DNA of 64,000 bases. It comes from Melanocharis versteri. Taxonomy: Eukaryota > Chordata > Aves > Passeriformes > Melanocharitidae. Position 1 is the stretch's first letter. The number at the start of each line of letters is the position of its first letter. The stretch covers positions 2,065,981-2,129,980 of the forward strand of contig VZTG01005248.1 of assembly GCA_013397845.1 (NCBI GenBank), in the 5' to 3' direction. The position numbers and the translations under genes were made by a program. Shown here in pieces: positions 1 through 12,779 of the stretch. Under the pieces are notes generated by a model, which ran no database searches, was not told the origin of the DNA, and worked only from the letters and a program-made list of their open reading frames with translations.

Positions 1-590
1 ATTAGGGACATCAGAGAGCAGCAAGAATGGGCTGCTGTATGAGGAAAAGCGGGTTGGGTGCTGAGTGTGAAGCAAGGTGGGCAGCAGTGCCCTCACCAGC
101 AAGGGCCCAATCCTACAATACCCAAACCCGATGAGCAAAGCAGGTTTGAGTGCATTAACCAGTCAGAGGAGAGTCTAAAGCACCAGGCAAAACTGACGTG
201 ATGAGGGATGTCCCAGGTCAAGCTGAGAAGTCGTCAGCAAGTGTGGATCAGGTCGAGTGACACAACCAAGCTCAGTCCTACTGCAGTGATCCCAGGCAGG
301 TCTGGGATGAGAAGGCAGGTCAAGGTCTTGAAATGCAAGCCAGAAAGTCAGATTTCCCGGTCAGGGTCTGGATCAGCAGGATACACCACCAGGCACAGAC
401 ACAGTAGTACTGTAGCTCAGTCAGCAGCCAAGGACAAGAGCCTGAGCTCAAATGTCTCAGCAAAGGAGGGGGAAGGCAACTACTTCTCACAGCAGTCTGA
501 GCTGAGGTGATGCAGCTGTACCATACCAGCACTCCAGCACACGTGATCAAATTCAAGGAGGATAGAGTGTACCTAGGACCTGAGAAAATC
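1..590. repeat. GC-richer block, probable degraded interspersed repeat
   Basis: This stretch is clearly richer in G and C than the AT-rich DNA that follows. It contains loosely repeated phrases built around CAGGTC, GGTCTGG and GATCAGCAGG, for example around 296-330 and 360-385. That style is common in avian LTRs, but I could not match it to a family and no TG...CA ends are visible because the window starts inside it. Short overlapping open frames on both strands (208-510 and 320-592) have no recognisable domain and are likely by-products of the composition. Confidence 0.35.
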
Positions 591-592
591 AC

Positions 593-1130
593 AAATAATT
601 ACAAATACATTTGTTGTATTTTGCTGTTTTATCTCTGAGCTGGTCATATGGAAAATAGATATTGATTTTATTTAATGGATAGCTGGAAGAAGTAATTAAT
701 TTTGACAACTTAATTTCTTTCTTGTGTTGTTTTTAACTTGCTAAGTGGTTGAAACTTTGCACTTAGAAAGACAGCCTATTATCCTCTCATAACATAGGTG
801 TATTTACAATTCATGCTTTGTAGCTTATATTTAAAATCAGCTATGGTTTATTTCTTTATTTCTTTGTCTTTCATGTCTTTCATGATGTTTTCTTTCTTTA
901 AATAAATGAGATTCAACTTAAATCCCTAACCTGCTTTCTATGGTCATATCTACATTTGTACTTATTGAACAACCTGAATCCACTGCAATCAATAATTCTA
1001 GTAGATGTCAGAATATAAAACACATACATTAATTATACTTTCAAGATTTGTAGACGGAGTTTGTACTTCTCTGAGTTAGAGAACTCCCTTTTGACTGTGT
1101 ATCCGGAAGGCAATTAAGTTCATTCTTGTA
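593..1130. other. AT-rich non-coding sequence
   Basis: No gene or recognisable repeat is visible. A pyrimidine-rich stretch (about 849-900) is dominated by TTTC/TCTTT words. Confidence 0.6.
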
Positions 1131-1860
1131 GAATCATAGAATCTTTCAAGTTGGAAAAAACCTCTGCGATCATCTAGTCAAACTATTAACACAGCACTGC
1201 CAGGTCCACCACTAAAATACATTCCTAAGTGCCACATCTGCAGGTGCTCCCTTCCAGGGGTGGTGACTTAACCATCTGCATGGACAGTCTCTTTTGATGC
1301 TTGATAGCCCTTTCTCCAGAAGAAATTTCTCCTAATATCCAGTCTCAATGTCCCCTGGTGCTCCTTGAGGACAGTTCCTCTTGTCCTGCCACTTGCTTTC
1401 TGGGAGAAGATGCCAAAAACCACCTGGCTACAACCTCCTTTCAGTAGTTGTAGAGCACAATGAGGTCTCCCCAAGCCTGCTTTTCTCCAGGCTAAACACT
1501 CCCAGCTCCCTCATCCACTTCTCACCAAACTTGTGCTCCAGAGTGTTCACCAGCTCTGTTGCCCTTCTCTGGATATGCTCCAGCACTTCAATGTCTTCCA
1601 TGTAGTGAGGGGCCCAAAACCGAGCACAGGATTTCAGGTGTGGCCTCACCAGTGCCAAGTACAGGGGTGCAATCACTGCCCTGGTCCTACTGGCCACACT
1701 GTTTCTCATACAGGCCAGGATTCCATTGGCCTTCTTGGCCACATGGGCACACACTGGCTCGTGTTCAGCCGGCTGTCAACCAGCATCCCAGCTGCTTTCC
1801 TGCCTGGCAGTTTTCCAGGGACACTTCTCCAAGCATTTTCTTCAAGTTCATAGGAGAATA
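1131..1860 (-). mobile_element. CR1 LINE, 5'-truncated 3' fragment with RT C-terminus
   Basis: CR1 is the dominant non-LTR retrotransposon of birds. The left edge carries the characteristic CR1 3' terminus in reverse complement (ATAGAATC words, then GTTGGAA...ATCATCTAGTC). Reading leftwards on the minus strand, 1754-1428 keeps an open frame of 108 codons that I recognise as the end of CR1 ORF2. It contains the motifs FWAPHY, DIEVLEHIQRRATEL and ELGVFSLEK, with the usual RRL ending. The 3' UTR follows from about 1427 to 1131. The endonuclease and most of the reverse transcriptase are missing, so this is a dead 5'-truncated copy. The conserved frame suggests moderate age. The plus-strand frames over this interval are antisense shadows. 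Confidence 0.92.
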
Positions 1861-4607
1861 TCAGAAATATCTTCCCATACAGTGAAGATCCTATCTGCCT
1901 ACTTTTTGGGGTGGAGTGGTTATACTTACAACACTCCTCTTTTCTTAGTATCTAATGATTAAAATAGTCTGTTAGGTGAAAGGACATTAAATTTTATTTT
2001 TTGAATTTCTGGCAAGTGGTGTAATAACCAGGCTACGGTGCCATGGATAAGAATACTTAAACTGATTATTCTAGAAATTGAACCCGTATGCTAACAAAGG
2101 ATGCAATGGTCGGGACATAAGGTAGTAAATATCTCATTTTAGTATAATGGTATGGGTAATTACTTTGCAGGAGCTATAGATTTGATTCCAAATGCAGTTC
2201 CTTGAATACGAATCCATTTCACCTTAGACATTAAACAAATAAACTTGTTTCTGCTTTTAGTTACTGCTAGTTTAGAATCAGTATTCTTGCTCACCTGGTT
2301 ACTCAGTAGCCTAGTTTCAAATAATCACACACAGTGATGGTTATGGATGTCTTGTGAGACAGGGGTTCAGTATTTCTGAGTTCAGTAGAGATGGAAACCC
2401 ACCTCACAATTCCAGTATGAACAGTGTGAACACGAAGATGGTTTAAATGACAACAAATATGTACTTTCTACTAAGTCTGATACTTTGTTCTTCCAAGAGT
2501 CACAGGCAGTGTGGACCTAGGGCAAGATATGGATGTATGGGAATGGATGGCCAATGGGTGTAAAGGAATCTCTTGTACTAGGAGTATGGGCATGGGCAAA
2601 CATCCTAATGAGGTTAGATTACAGTGTACCTTACTAAAACAATTTAATGAAATTTTTGAAGTTGAAACCTTGATATAGGGAGAGTTCTTCTGAATTCTTC
2701 TGAGTCACTCTGTGTAAATGAATCAAATACAACCATAAAAAACCCTAAGCATTTCAGATGATTTATTACTTATTCATTATGAGTCATAGAGGAAGGAAAT
2801 ATATGGTCTGTTTTAAAAATAAAATTATTTGAATAGGTACCATTCAAGACATGGTACTCCCAAATGAACTTGTTGCAAAGAGCTTACTCATAATAAAACT
2901 TCCCTCTATTGTACTATGCAAGTCTAATGTTCCTCATTTAATTAATTTTACCAAAGAAGAAGGATTCCCAAATGTCTTTAACAAACTTTATATTATAGCA
3001 ATTTTTAAAGCACTTAACATTCATGATTAGCTTTGTTATGCATATCTAACAATGTATGTTCAGATTGCCACCTTTCTGCTCTATCCTGGGGTTGTATCTC
3101 TGGGGAAAATGCGAAGTCTGGGTCAGTTTATTGATTTAAATTTATTTATAATCTTTTTAACTTTTAGAAAATATCTATTTTAATTTACTCACTCTATCCA
3201 AAGTATAGAATCCATGCATAGAAATATTCCAAATACCAGATGAATTTTTTAATAACAAAAACTGATGTTTTATGAACAAAAATTCTTTATGAATTTATTT
3301 TTACAACATGTATTTACTCTAAGTGTATGGCATAAAACATAACTTTGTTCTGATTTCTATAAATGCTGTTTACATTATTTTTACGGCATTTTTGAAGTAT
3401 TTACATCATGTTTGAAAGAAATGTTAATAGTATAACATTAAATGCTGTAACTATTATAATACACTTCTGTTAAAATCAGAAATGTATTCTCTCTTAAGAA
3501 CAATCTACAAGTATGGATAATGTTTTGAAAGTGAAATATAAATTTCATAAATCCTCTTTGAAGCACGGTAAACAATTCAGTCATGGAAATTATCTGTTGA
3601 ATTGGAGGGCACAAGAGTGAACTGAAACTGCTTAATAGACCTTTGACTAATCGTAAACCCATTTGAATGTATTTCTCAAGATTACTAAAAAGCAAAATTT
3701 CATGGAATCTAAGATGTAAATGTGATAGTACAAAAAAAAGTTGCATCTTACATAGCAGTGAGGAAACAACTATCTGTTTTAGTGTCACAACCTCAATTCA
3801 CCAATAGCCAAAAATTTGGAAAGTAGAAAATCTGACAGTCTAAATGCAAAAATAGCATGCTTTAGAAGTCACTCTGCAGAAGGGAGTTCTGCATGCAAAC
3901 CAAAACCAGTGAAAAGTTAAATGTGAGAACAGATACCAGCAATGTTAGTTATTTTCAATAATACAAAATTGAATAACTCGAATTTCAGAAAATTATTTGT
4001 CTGTGCCCTGGAGAACTGATTTACCCCCTTTGTGCACCACCCTGGAACTTTCCTTGCATTCAGAATAAGAAGAGTCAGCTGAACATAATTTATGATGTAT
4101 ACCATAAGCCAGGATCTGATCTTGGACTACAGCTACTCTAGGATTCCTACTTTTTTAATTTATCAAAGATGAGTGAAAGTGGCAGCAAAAAAATTGGCTT
4201 AGATTTTGAATGTAAGTAATTATTTTTAGCATGCTGCTTACTGCAAAAGGCCACAGAAAGAGTGTAGTGTTCTTGTATGAAATCACAATTGGCTTCCATG
4301 CTGCTGGATTTTTATGACAATCAGGCTTTCCCTATAGAGAGACCTATTGAAAATATATAGTGAGAAGAAAAGTATGGCAGTACGTAAGTGGCTTGCAACA
4401 TAGATCATAAAGACACCGATTATATTTCTAGTAAAAGTGAAAATGCACTTTGGATGAATGGCCATCCTAATTCTGTACTAACATATACTATACTATACGT
4501 GCACTAACCTAACTATACTTTAAATGTAGTCTCCTGAATAGACTAAAAAAGGCTACATTCTTTGGTATGTAAAGGTACTCATTACATTAAAAGGGTATTA
4601 TGCAAGC
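1861..4607. other. AT-rich non-coding sequence
   Basis: No supported gene. The longest open frame (3438-3788, minus, 116 codons) lacks a domain, splice context or start context and looks like chance. No recognisable repeat boundary was found. Confidence 0.6.
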
Positions 4608-5185
4608 TGTGCTGTTTTTGGCAGAGGTAGAGTTAATTTTCTTCATTGTAGCTAGTATGGAGCTATGATTTGGATTTGTGCTGAAAACAATGTTAATAAT
4701 ATAAGGATGTTTTCATTATTGCTGAGCAGTGCTTACACAGAGCCAAATCTTTTTCTGCTTTTCATACCATATCACCAAGGAGGAGGCTGGGGATGCACGA
4801 GTATTTGGGAGGGGACACAGCTGTGACCCCAGCTGACCCAAGGGATATTCTACACCATATGTCATTGTAAAAGCTGGGGGAAACTGAGTGAAGAAGAAAG
4901 CAGGAGACACTTGTAGTGATGGCATTTGTCTTCCCCAGCAACCTTGATGCGTACGGGAGCCTTGATTTCTGGGAATGGCTGAACACTTGCCCGCCCATGG
5001 GAATGGTGAATGGTTTCCTTGTTTGGCTTGGCTTGTGTGCAGTTTTTGCTTTACCTATTTAAGTATCTTTATCTCACCCCAGGAATTTTCTCACTTTAAC
5101 CTTTCCAATTCCCTCCCCCATCCCTCTGGTGGGGGAGTAAGCAAGTGGCTGCGTTGGCTTGGTTGCCAGATGGGCTTAAACCACA
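4608..5185 (+). mobile_element. Solo LTR of an avian class II-type (ERVK-like) endogenous retrovirus
   Basis: The block begins TGTGCTG and ends CCACA. It is the same family, in opposite orientation, as the copy at 12855-13492. Shared landmarks are a GTAGAGTTAATTTTCTTC start region, the phrase TATTGCTGAGCAGTGCTTACACAGAG, a mid-section GGGAGGGGACACAGC...AGGGATATTC, a CTTTATCTCACCCC region and the GGGGGAGTAAGCAAGTGGCTGCG tail. No gag, pol or env sequence follows, so the element is reduced to one LTR, as expected from recombination between two LTRs. The flanks show an imperfect 8-base match (ATGCAAGC before, ATGTAAGT after) that could be a decayed target duplication, although this class normally makes 6 bases. 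The ORFs inside have no coding meaning. Confidence 0.87.
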
Positions 5186-6224
5186 ATGTAAGTGCAAAAT
5201 GTTTAGGAAAATACGGGGTTTTATTTCATTCCCTTATTTACGGCAAATAAACGAGAAGATTTTAAGCAAGACTGTAAGAACCTAAGAATGACCACGTGTG
5301 TTCAGCTCAATGGTCCATTTTCTCCCCTGCCTCCAACAACACTCATACATTGGTATTCAAGGGTACAAGCATATATGGTATGTCAGAACAACTCTTCCAG
5401 CTTTTCCCATATTAGGTGTTTTTCTGACCGTCATGTGATTTCTTACGTTACTAACTCTCAGTTAAACTTTCTTCTCCATACTTGCCCTGTCTTTTCTGGA
5501 ATCCACAATATCACAAGGTGTTCCACATGCTTATTTGTTTCGAGATTCATGTTCTTTTGTTTCCCTAGAGCATGACTGCTGCTAGCTTTATGTGATACTC
5601 CCAAGTTCTTGTAGCTTCATTTGACACTCCCTAAATAACTTCCTTTTCATGATACTTTCTTTTATTTTTTTTTCTTTTTTTCCCAGGTCATCTCTAAATT
5701 GATGAGACAGTAGAATTGATGACGTAATCAGAAGTTGCTTTTAAAAAGTGCTGATATTTGCCTAGTTGCTATTTACATGATAAATGTTCCTGCATATCAT
5801 TGTTGCTACAGACTTACCAACTATTCTTTACATACCAGCTGCCAGTGTTTGAGCCTTTAGACCAATGGTAAGAGATGTGTATCAGAAAGCTGTCAATTAA
5901 CAGTATTTGTAGTGTAGTAACCTGTGTTAGAGATATTCTGGTACTGACCTAGGAGCTGGGGACACTTCCCATGTCACCCTATTTGTATGACTTTCCTTGG
6001 AAGACCTTATATACTGAGCTCTATCATTCAGGGCTCAGTAAGCTTTTTTTCTTTAGCACTGTTTGAGTGAACCTGCCACTTCCCATTTTAAGATGTGAAA
6101 ACCTCAAATGTCTTCCTGTAGTTCAGCCAAATGGTTGAGGGCTGTATTTTGGGAGAAATTTGAGTTTCCTGTAATTTCTTACCTGAAAATGTGAATTAGG
6201 ATTGTCCTCCTAAAGTTTGGCCAG
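5186..6224. other. AT-rich non-coding sequence
   Basis: Nothing recognisable. A T-rich stretch (about 5660-5682) and a 95-codon open frame at 5288-5575 without homology are the only features seen. Confidence 0.55.
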
Positions 6225-6390
6225 TTTTTGTTTGGTTTTTTGGGGCTTTGTTTTGTTTTGTTTTGTTTTGGTTTTGTTTTGTTTTGTTGTTGTTTTTGCG
6301 CTTTTGGTTTGGTTTGGTTTGGGTTGGGTTGGGTTGGGTTGGGTTGGGTTTTTTTGTTGTAGTTTTTTTTTCTTTTTGTTTTTCTTTTCT
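6225..6390 (+). repeat. Compound simple repeat: (TTTTG)n then (GGTTT)n and (GGGTT)6
   Basis: TTTTG units run from about 6248 to 6290. They are followed by GGTTT units (6306-6320), six perfect GGGTT units (6321-6350) and a T-rich tail to about 6385. The reading frames over it (Lys/Thr/Pro/Asn-rich on the minus strand, Phe/Val-rich on the plus strand) are translations of the repeat, not genes. Confidence 0.95.
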
Positions 6391-9300
6391 TTCATTGAAG
6401 TGCTCTTCTAAATAATACAAATATGTAAAGAGCATGTAAAGGCAGGGAAGTTATATTCCATTATTGCTCGTGTTGTCACCTGCTGTTAGTTCACTGGTGT
6501 ACAAAACCCTACACCTTAATGCTGTGTTTTTGCAGTGGAGATTTTACATAGTGGCTGTTGGACATCAACACAGTATCACTGCTATTAAAGCAGTGTGGAA
6601 AATTGTGAGTTTTTCAAAATGATTGAAATGTGACCAAGGCGTTGTTTATTACCTTTTTATAAGCCGATACGTATGAGTATGCATATTTTTTGAGTAAATG
6701 CTGTTTTCTATTAGCATAATTTCCTTTGGATTTTGTATTTCCAAAGATAATCGTAGCATTTTCTCGTGCAGAATTCTGCTTTGGCACACTGCTAACAGCA
6801 GTAGGTGTTTGCTAGTATCTCTTACCCTGCCCCTGCCAACAACCACAAATGGAATGTTTGTGTCTGCTTTGAGCCTTGCACCAAACTGGAAACAGTTGTC
6901 GTGCTTATATTGTGCCTTCACAATTGACTGATGACAACTACCCTTCAGAGTATCGGGGCTTTTTTATGCCTAATTATTTTTACTGCAGCACTGGGAACTT
7001 AAGAAAATCCTGTGAGCAAATCTTGGATGACTTGAAGTCAGGAATAATAGAGTAGTGAGAAGGATTGAAAAAATGGCAGGAATTTGTTTGAAGTCAAAAA
7101 ACAACTTTTCAGAAGCACATTCACCCTTTCACCTGGAATATTGTAAATGTTTGAGAAGGACTCTAGATGCTGATTTTTATTTTCATTTCCTTTGTAATTA
7201 CTATAAATGCAGCAGTCAGTATTACACTTTCCCATGACATTTTCAAATGACCTTTTCCGGTACCTCCTCCTCCTTTCCTGGAAATAAAAAGGTTTTCTAT
7301 GCATTATATTTGGCTTTTTGGTAGTATGCTTAGTAATTTTCTACCAAAAAGAAAGCATTATCTTTAGTATTGACACTTTTTTTCTCACATAAATTCTTTT
7401 AGTTTAATCAAATCAGTAAGAAGAAGAGCAAATAATTTTTATTTACATATTTACTTTTCTTTAAAAATATACTACAGTTCATATATCTATAACATCTATC
7501 AGAAACCAGAGGTAGTAAGATTAAACCAGATTTTGTGTCAAAGCTTTTAATCATGAACTATGCTATTTGCAATCAAACCATGATATTTAAAACAAATTAT
7601 TAATTTTCTTTATTTCTACATTAAACTACTAAATTAGCAAGTAAATTATCTGATTAACATATTTATATTCAGTTTGCACTTAATTTGGCTTTGTTTTTAA
7701 AAAAATTGAATATTTTGTAAAAAAAATTCTAATATATTCCTATATAATATAAATATATATAAAATTCATAAATACTTTTAAAAATGTAGTAATAACCCAT
7801 GTTTTGGTTTCTGTGATTGCTCTTTTAAGTCTAAATAAAGCCATTCTACAGTATAAGTAATTTTTAAGCTGTCATCCGTGAGCAGGCATACTTACTGCTT
7901 CTTGGAAATGAGATCATACCCAAGTGAGAAGTTGATTTGATGATATAATGTGTTTTAAAGGGAAAAGTATCTGATTTTGAATGAAGCTGCTTTGGGAATA
8001 GCAGTCTAATGTATTATTGTGTTTTATTGCCTGTATTTTTTCACAGAAGGGAAAGGTACCTGTGGCTGTAGCCATTTATATCAGAGATATTTGATGAATT
8101 GGAAAAAATTGTTCTCTGGAAAATGAAGATTATATATGCAGTGCCACAAATATTCTAACAAATTTTGCATGTATAGCCTTACAAATATTAAGTTGCAAGA
8201 GTTGGACTTAAATTCTCATGACTCTGGACAGTTCTGACCATCTGAGAATGTTGAATAATGTGTGCAAATAATCTATGTCTTGACATAAGTAATTATTCTG
8301 AGTTGTGGGCTGGCTTTGTTGTTGGTAGCTCACAACAGAATATACAGATTCTGACACAGATACTACTTAAGAACTTTAGTAGGAAATGCAATTTAAGATC
8401 ATTTGGAAAATCATACAGTTTTTTCTAAAAATGTAGAAGCAAAAGTAGTATGCATTTCGTCGGAAACACTGTGTGGGATTTATTACACAAGTCTTGTTAA
8501 GATTCTTTCTTTATACATCTGCTTTTTAGAATTTCTTAATTTCTTTTGTTCAAGAAACAAAAGTTCTGCTTACAGAACTTTATTTTGTTTAGTTTTTTAT
8601 GGGTTTGATTTAATTTTTCAGTGGAATTTCTGCTGTAAAGTATATTTCCTTAAACTGCTTCTGTATTTTTTCCTAATGTGAGGGATTTACAACAACAATG
8701 ACTGATGGTGCTGAGTAAGGCACAAATGTGGCTTTGCAAAGAAGAGAGGTACCAAGGGTAGCATCTTGCAGTCAGCAAGTGCCAGTCCCAGAGCAGGGGC
8801 AATACTTGGGGTCAGTGCAGGAGAAGGTGCCGAGACACTGCTCAGATGAGCTCCTTGGCCCTTGGCAGATGAGTGGAATCCCTGAGAAGCTGAAAATAAA
8901 AATCTTTAATAAAAAATAACACAAATGAAAGCAAGCACTTTACAATCTGACTGTTGTATCGTGTAGGAATTTGGCTGTGATAAAGGCATATAGGCTAAGT
9001 TTCTTCAGGAAAAAATTTCTCACGAAGAAATTAGCCCTAAGTTATTGCCAATGGATTCCCTCTGTAAAACTCATTGTATCATGAAAATTGTAATAAAACA
9101 TTAAGTACTGTCACAGACAGAGTACATACATAAACCATCCCTAAAAGTGGGCATTTGAGATACTGTAACAAAAATAATACATTTACAAGCTATGTAAAGC
9201 CATCAGACCCAAGAAGATAATAACTAAGTATAGGGCTTTACTTGCTATCCTCTACTCCCAGAGAGAATGAGCATAAAAAGTAGAAAAGTTACATGGGTAT

Positions 9301-10317
9301 CTGGTGAATTTTGAACTTGGAAATTCTGAAAATAGGAGAGAGAAGTGTGGAAGTTCTAAATGAAACTTCTGCCTATTTTGCTAGTGTGAGGAGAGCTCTG
9401 TGGGCAGGTTACCAGTAGGAGTCTGAGGGAAAAAATGAGACCGAAAAGAGAGGAGATCTAGGAAATTTCTTATTTCCCTGGTAATTGAGGTACATAAAAC
9501 TGCAAATTTAGATGTTTGGGGTTTGGAGGAGTCTTGGTATGATGTGCTTTTCTGCTTCTCTATTCTTCCTAATATCTATTATGTTTCAATAATTCATACA
9601 CTGAGCTCAATTTTAACTCGGGTGCCTCAAGGTAGGGTGCATTGGTCAGTATAGGAACCAAAGGAAGATATGAAAAGCATTTCATTCCTTCTACTAAAAC
9701 CTTTATTTTCTTGCAAAGTTCTGCTGCAATTGCGTGCATAATTTTGGCAGGCCTTCATTCTGATTTCTTTGTTGGTTCAGCACAGAATAATAGTAGCAAC
9801 ATTTCATTAAGAGGCAACCATGCTAAAAAAAATAATGAAAGCTTACTATTTTTTATAGCTGCATTGTAGATTTTACTCTCCTCTGGTGGGTAAAACTTTT
9901 ATACTATTGTGACCTAAATGTTTATAGTTGTTTGCAACCCCTGTAAGCTATTTATTGCTTTTGCTACTAGTTTCATGTCCAGATAGAAATGTACCAGTGT
10001 GTATGTGCCTTGTCTATAAGGATTATGTCGATTTGTTTACAGTTATGGTATAATTTTAAGGAGTCTATTCACACGGTGCTCCATGAGGGTATATTCCAGG
10101 GACCGGTATGAACTCATTTATTTGTAGAAAAGGCTTGGTCCTTGTTTTTTAAGCTTTACACAATGGTCTTCTGAAATACTAGCTACTCCAGGGGCACTCA
10201 ATGCTTGTGCGCAGACGTGTTTAGTGTGAGCTGTTAGGGCACGATGTTCTCTGATGTACAATAAACATAGGAATACTTTTTCTAAGACTATTTCTAATGT
10301 CTTCTGTAGGAATATTA
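6391..10317. other. AT-rich non-coding sequence
   Basis: No supported gene. Positions about 7370-7800 are extremely AT-rich, with dense ATATAT and AAAAATT words. A GC-richer island of about 170 bases (8715-8885) is followed directly by two AATAAA-like hexamers (8891-8917), which could be the end of an old retro-insert, but I cannot name it. Confidence 0.55.
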
Positions 10318-10480
10318 GCATAGAATTGTAGAATATAATCATAGAATACACTGAGTTGGAAGGAACCACCAGGATCATCAAGTCCAACTCCTGGCCCTGT
10401 GCAGAAGACCCCAAGAATCACACCGTGTGCCTGAGAGCGTTGGCAAAACGTGTCTTGAACTCTGGCAGAGTGTCTTTACT
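10318..10480 (-). mobile_element. CR1 LINE 3'-end fragment
   Basis: Reverse-complement CR1 terminus: a run of ATAGAAT words, then GAGTTGGAAGGAACCACCAGG, ATCATCAAGTCCAACTCCTGG and CCCTGTGCAGAAGACCCCAAG, followed by the AATCACACCGTGTGCCTGAG phrase typical of a CR1 subfamily 3' UTR. The copy is only about 160 bases and non-functional. Its inner boundary near 10480 is uncertain. Confidence 0.88.
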
Positions 10481-12779
10481 TTGCTATCAGTACCCTCCTT
10501 CTGCAGGAGACTCCTGATGGCGTAGAAGGGCTTAGACAAGCATACCAAGGAATAGTTAATGATGTCTTCTGTTTGTATGTGATGATATGTAGAGCTATTC
10601 ATACCTCTTGCAACGAATTGATACTTCCATGAATAAAGGAATATCCAGGAATGAGGGTTTGCTACTTACACTGAAAAGCTGAGGATCCCTGGCAGGCAAG
10701 ATTCATTGGTGTTTTTACCTTATGCATTTCTGTGACTGAAGATGTGCAAGAATTGGCCTCTTCCCCAGGAAAAGACGTTCTGTGGCATGGTAGTGATTTT
10801 TCCACATAAAATAATTAGTTAAACAAATAGTGTAAACAAAAAACCAATCAAACCAAACAAGTATTACTAGATAAACTAGTAGGTTTTTCGTTTATTTTTT
10901 TAATCACGGAGATAATTCGGTTTATGCTTTCTGCAAAGATACATCAGCAGTAGAGCATATGATTCTCAGTTACAACTGAGCAGTATAATGAAAGGAAACA
11001 GGGATCCCCAAAAGGCATTGTGCTTCACCAAAAATAAACAGATAAATCAGACCATCAGTGGAATTCTAGGAATTTGAAATACTAACTTGCTCATCGAATT
11101 TGTCACCCTAAAACCTCCTTTCCTGTAGAATAATGGAAAATTAAACCGCAGCATTATTATTAAAATGGTAGTGCCTGGAACTTTTTTTTTTAATATACGC
11201 ATATGCATGTTTCAGCTTCTGTACACCAGCCTGATGCTGTGATAATATTGTTTTAAGCTGGAGAAAATTTCCAGACACTTAGATCCTCTGTTGCCTTCAT
11301 ATTGTTTTAGAAATAAAAAGAATGGATCTTTTGCTAGCAGATTATTTGATTTTCATATAGAAACACTGAGTGATGGAATTTATGTTGTTGGTTTTCAGGT
11401 ATTTATCACAGTCTGGGGTGGGAGACGGTCAGTCTGGATTTCCTTAATTCAAGTCCAGCAGAATGCTTAGCATTTGTTGCTAGAAGAAAGCTAAAGGAAC
11501 CTATCAAATGTTCTCTGTAAGCATAGATCCATGCTAATTTTCAGGCATTTGTCTTGACAGAAGAAGTGGAGCAGTGATGAAAGCCTATCTCCACAGTGAA
11601 TATTACACATTGTGGTGGTCTGTAATTTTTTTTTTCGCCAAAATAAAGACATTTTTATACAGTTTTGCTTTGCCTCACATCTTAAGTGAATTTGAAAGGT
11701 TTTTCAAGTAAACCTCAACAGAATTTATTCACTATAGTTCAAGCCTGAATTTCTCCTGCTTTCCCTGGTTGCATCTCAGTGTTCCTTTTCATCTCCCCAG
11801 TTTTCAACTTACAGTTAAAATTATCACCACAAGGTGGAGTTCTGAACTTTCCAGCACGAACAATCTCTTCATTGCATCAGAAGGGAGCAAACGTAATTTC
11901 TTCTTAACTGTTACATTGCAGTCACAGTGTCTGTCATGATGGTTGGAGCAGCTGCAGGGCCTGTTGTTGTCTCATTGTCAGATTTAGAGACCTTCTTTTC
12001 CTCCCACGGGTACTGAGCAGTGTTGAGTATGGCTCAATAAACCTGGGCCAGGCCCCAACACATTGCAGTGATTTGGGTCCTCTTTGGAGTGCCAGGTGCC
12101 AGCACACTTTTAAAAAATATTTTATTAGTTTTTCTGGCTTCTAGACTTGTTCAGGGGTAAGGTGCAAACATGTTGGAGATGCCCACTGCCCTGGGTACTT
12201 GTCCATGCAATCCCATATAGTCCATAACTCCAAAATATCCAGCTTTTGGGCAGACCTCTGGATAATAATCTTAATTATTTGTCTGACCTTAAAGAGGACT
12301 GAACTATACAGAACAATATGCTCCTAGAAAAAAAAAACAAAAAAACAAAAAAACCCAAACAGTTTTGTTTCAAGGGTAGTCAAAGGATATTCAAAATCTT
12401 TAAAATTCTGAGCTACTGTAGTCAGCCTGAAGGACAAGGAAGGAAAAAAAGAGGGGAGAAAAAATTAGGAAGGTGTCTTCCCCATAGGTTGTTCCTCTGA
12501 GGAGAAAACAACAAAGGTGTGACTATTAATCATTCCCAGGAGATGACTCTCAAAGCAGAGAGTGCCTGCAATACTGAATGCAGACACCGGATTGGTGTCC
12601 CGACCAGCAACACTGTCATATCATAAGCCCATCCTAACAAATACACCACAGAGAACACGTACTGCAAGTAATGTATTACTGGTATGATAGAGACAAAAAG
12701 CCACAAATGTGAGAGCAAATAAGTCCACGTTGTAAATAACAACTGTTAAAGCAATGCAATGGATGTTTGTAATAATTTT
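10481..12779. other. Non-coding sequence
   Basis: No gene seen. A short A-rich stretch with C interruptions lies at about 12328-12360. Nothing else recognisable. Confidence 0.55.

Noticed and set aside
1533..1885. Plus-strand frames of 106-108 codons
   Set aside because: Antisense shadows of the CR1 reverse-transcriptase fragment.
6321..6350. Interstitial telomere repeat
   Set aside because: The unit is GGGTT, not GGGTTA, and it grades into GGTTT and TTTTG.
6196..6435. Lys/Thr/Asn/Pro-rich frames
   Set aside because: Translation of the TTTTG/GGGTT simple repeat.
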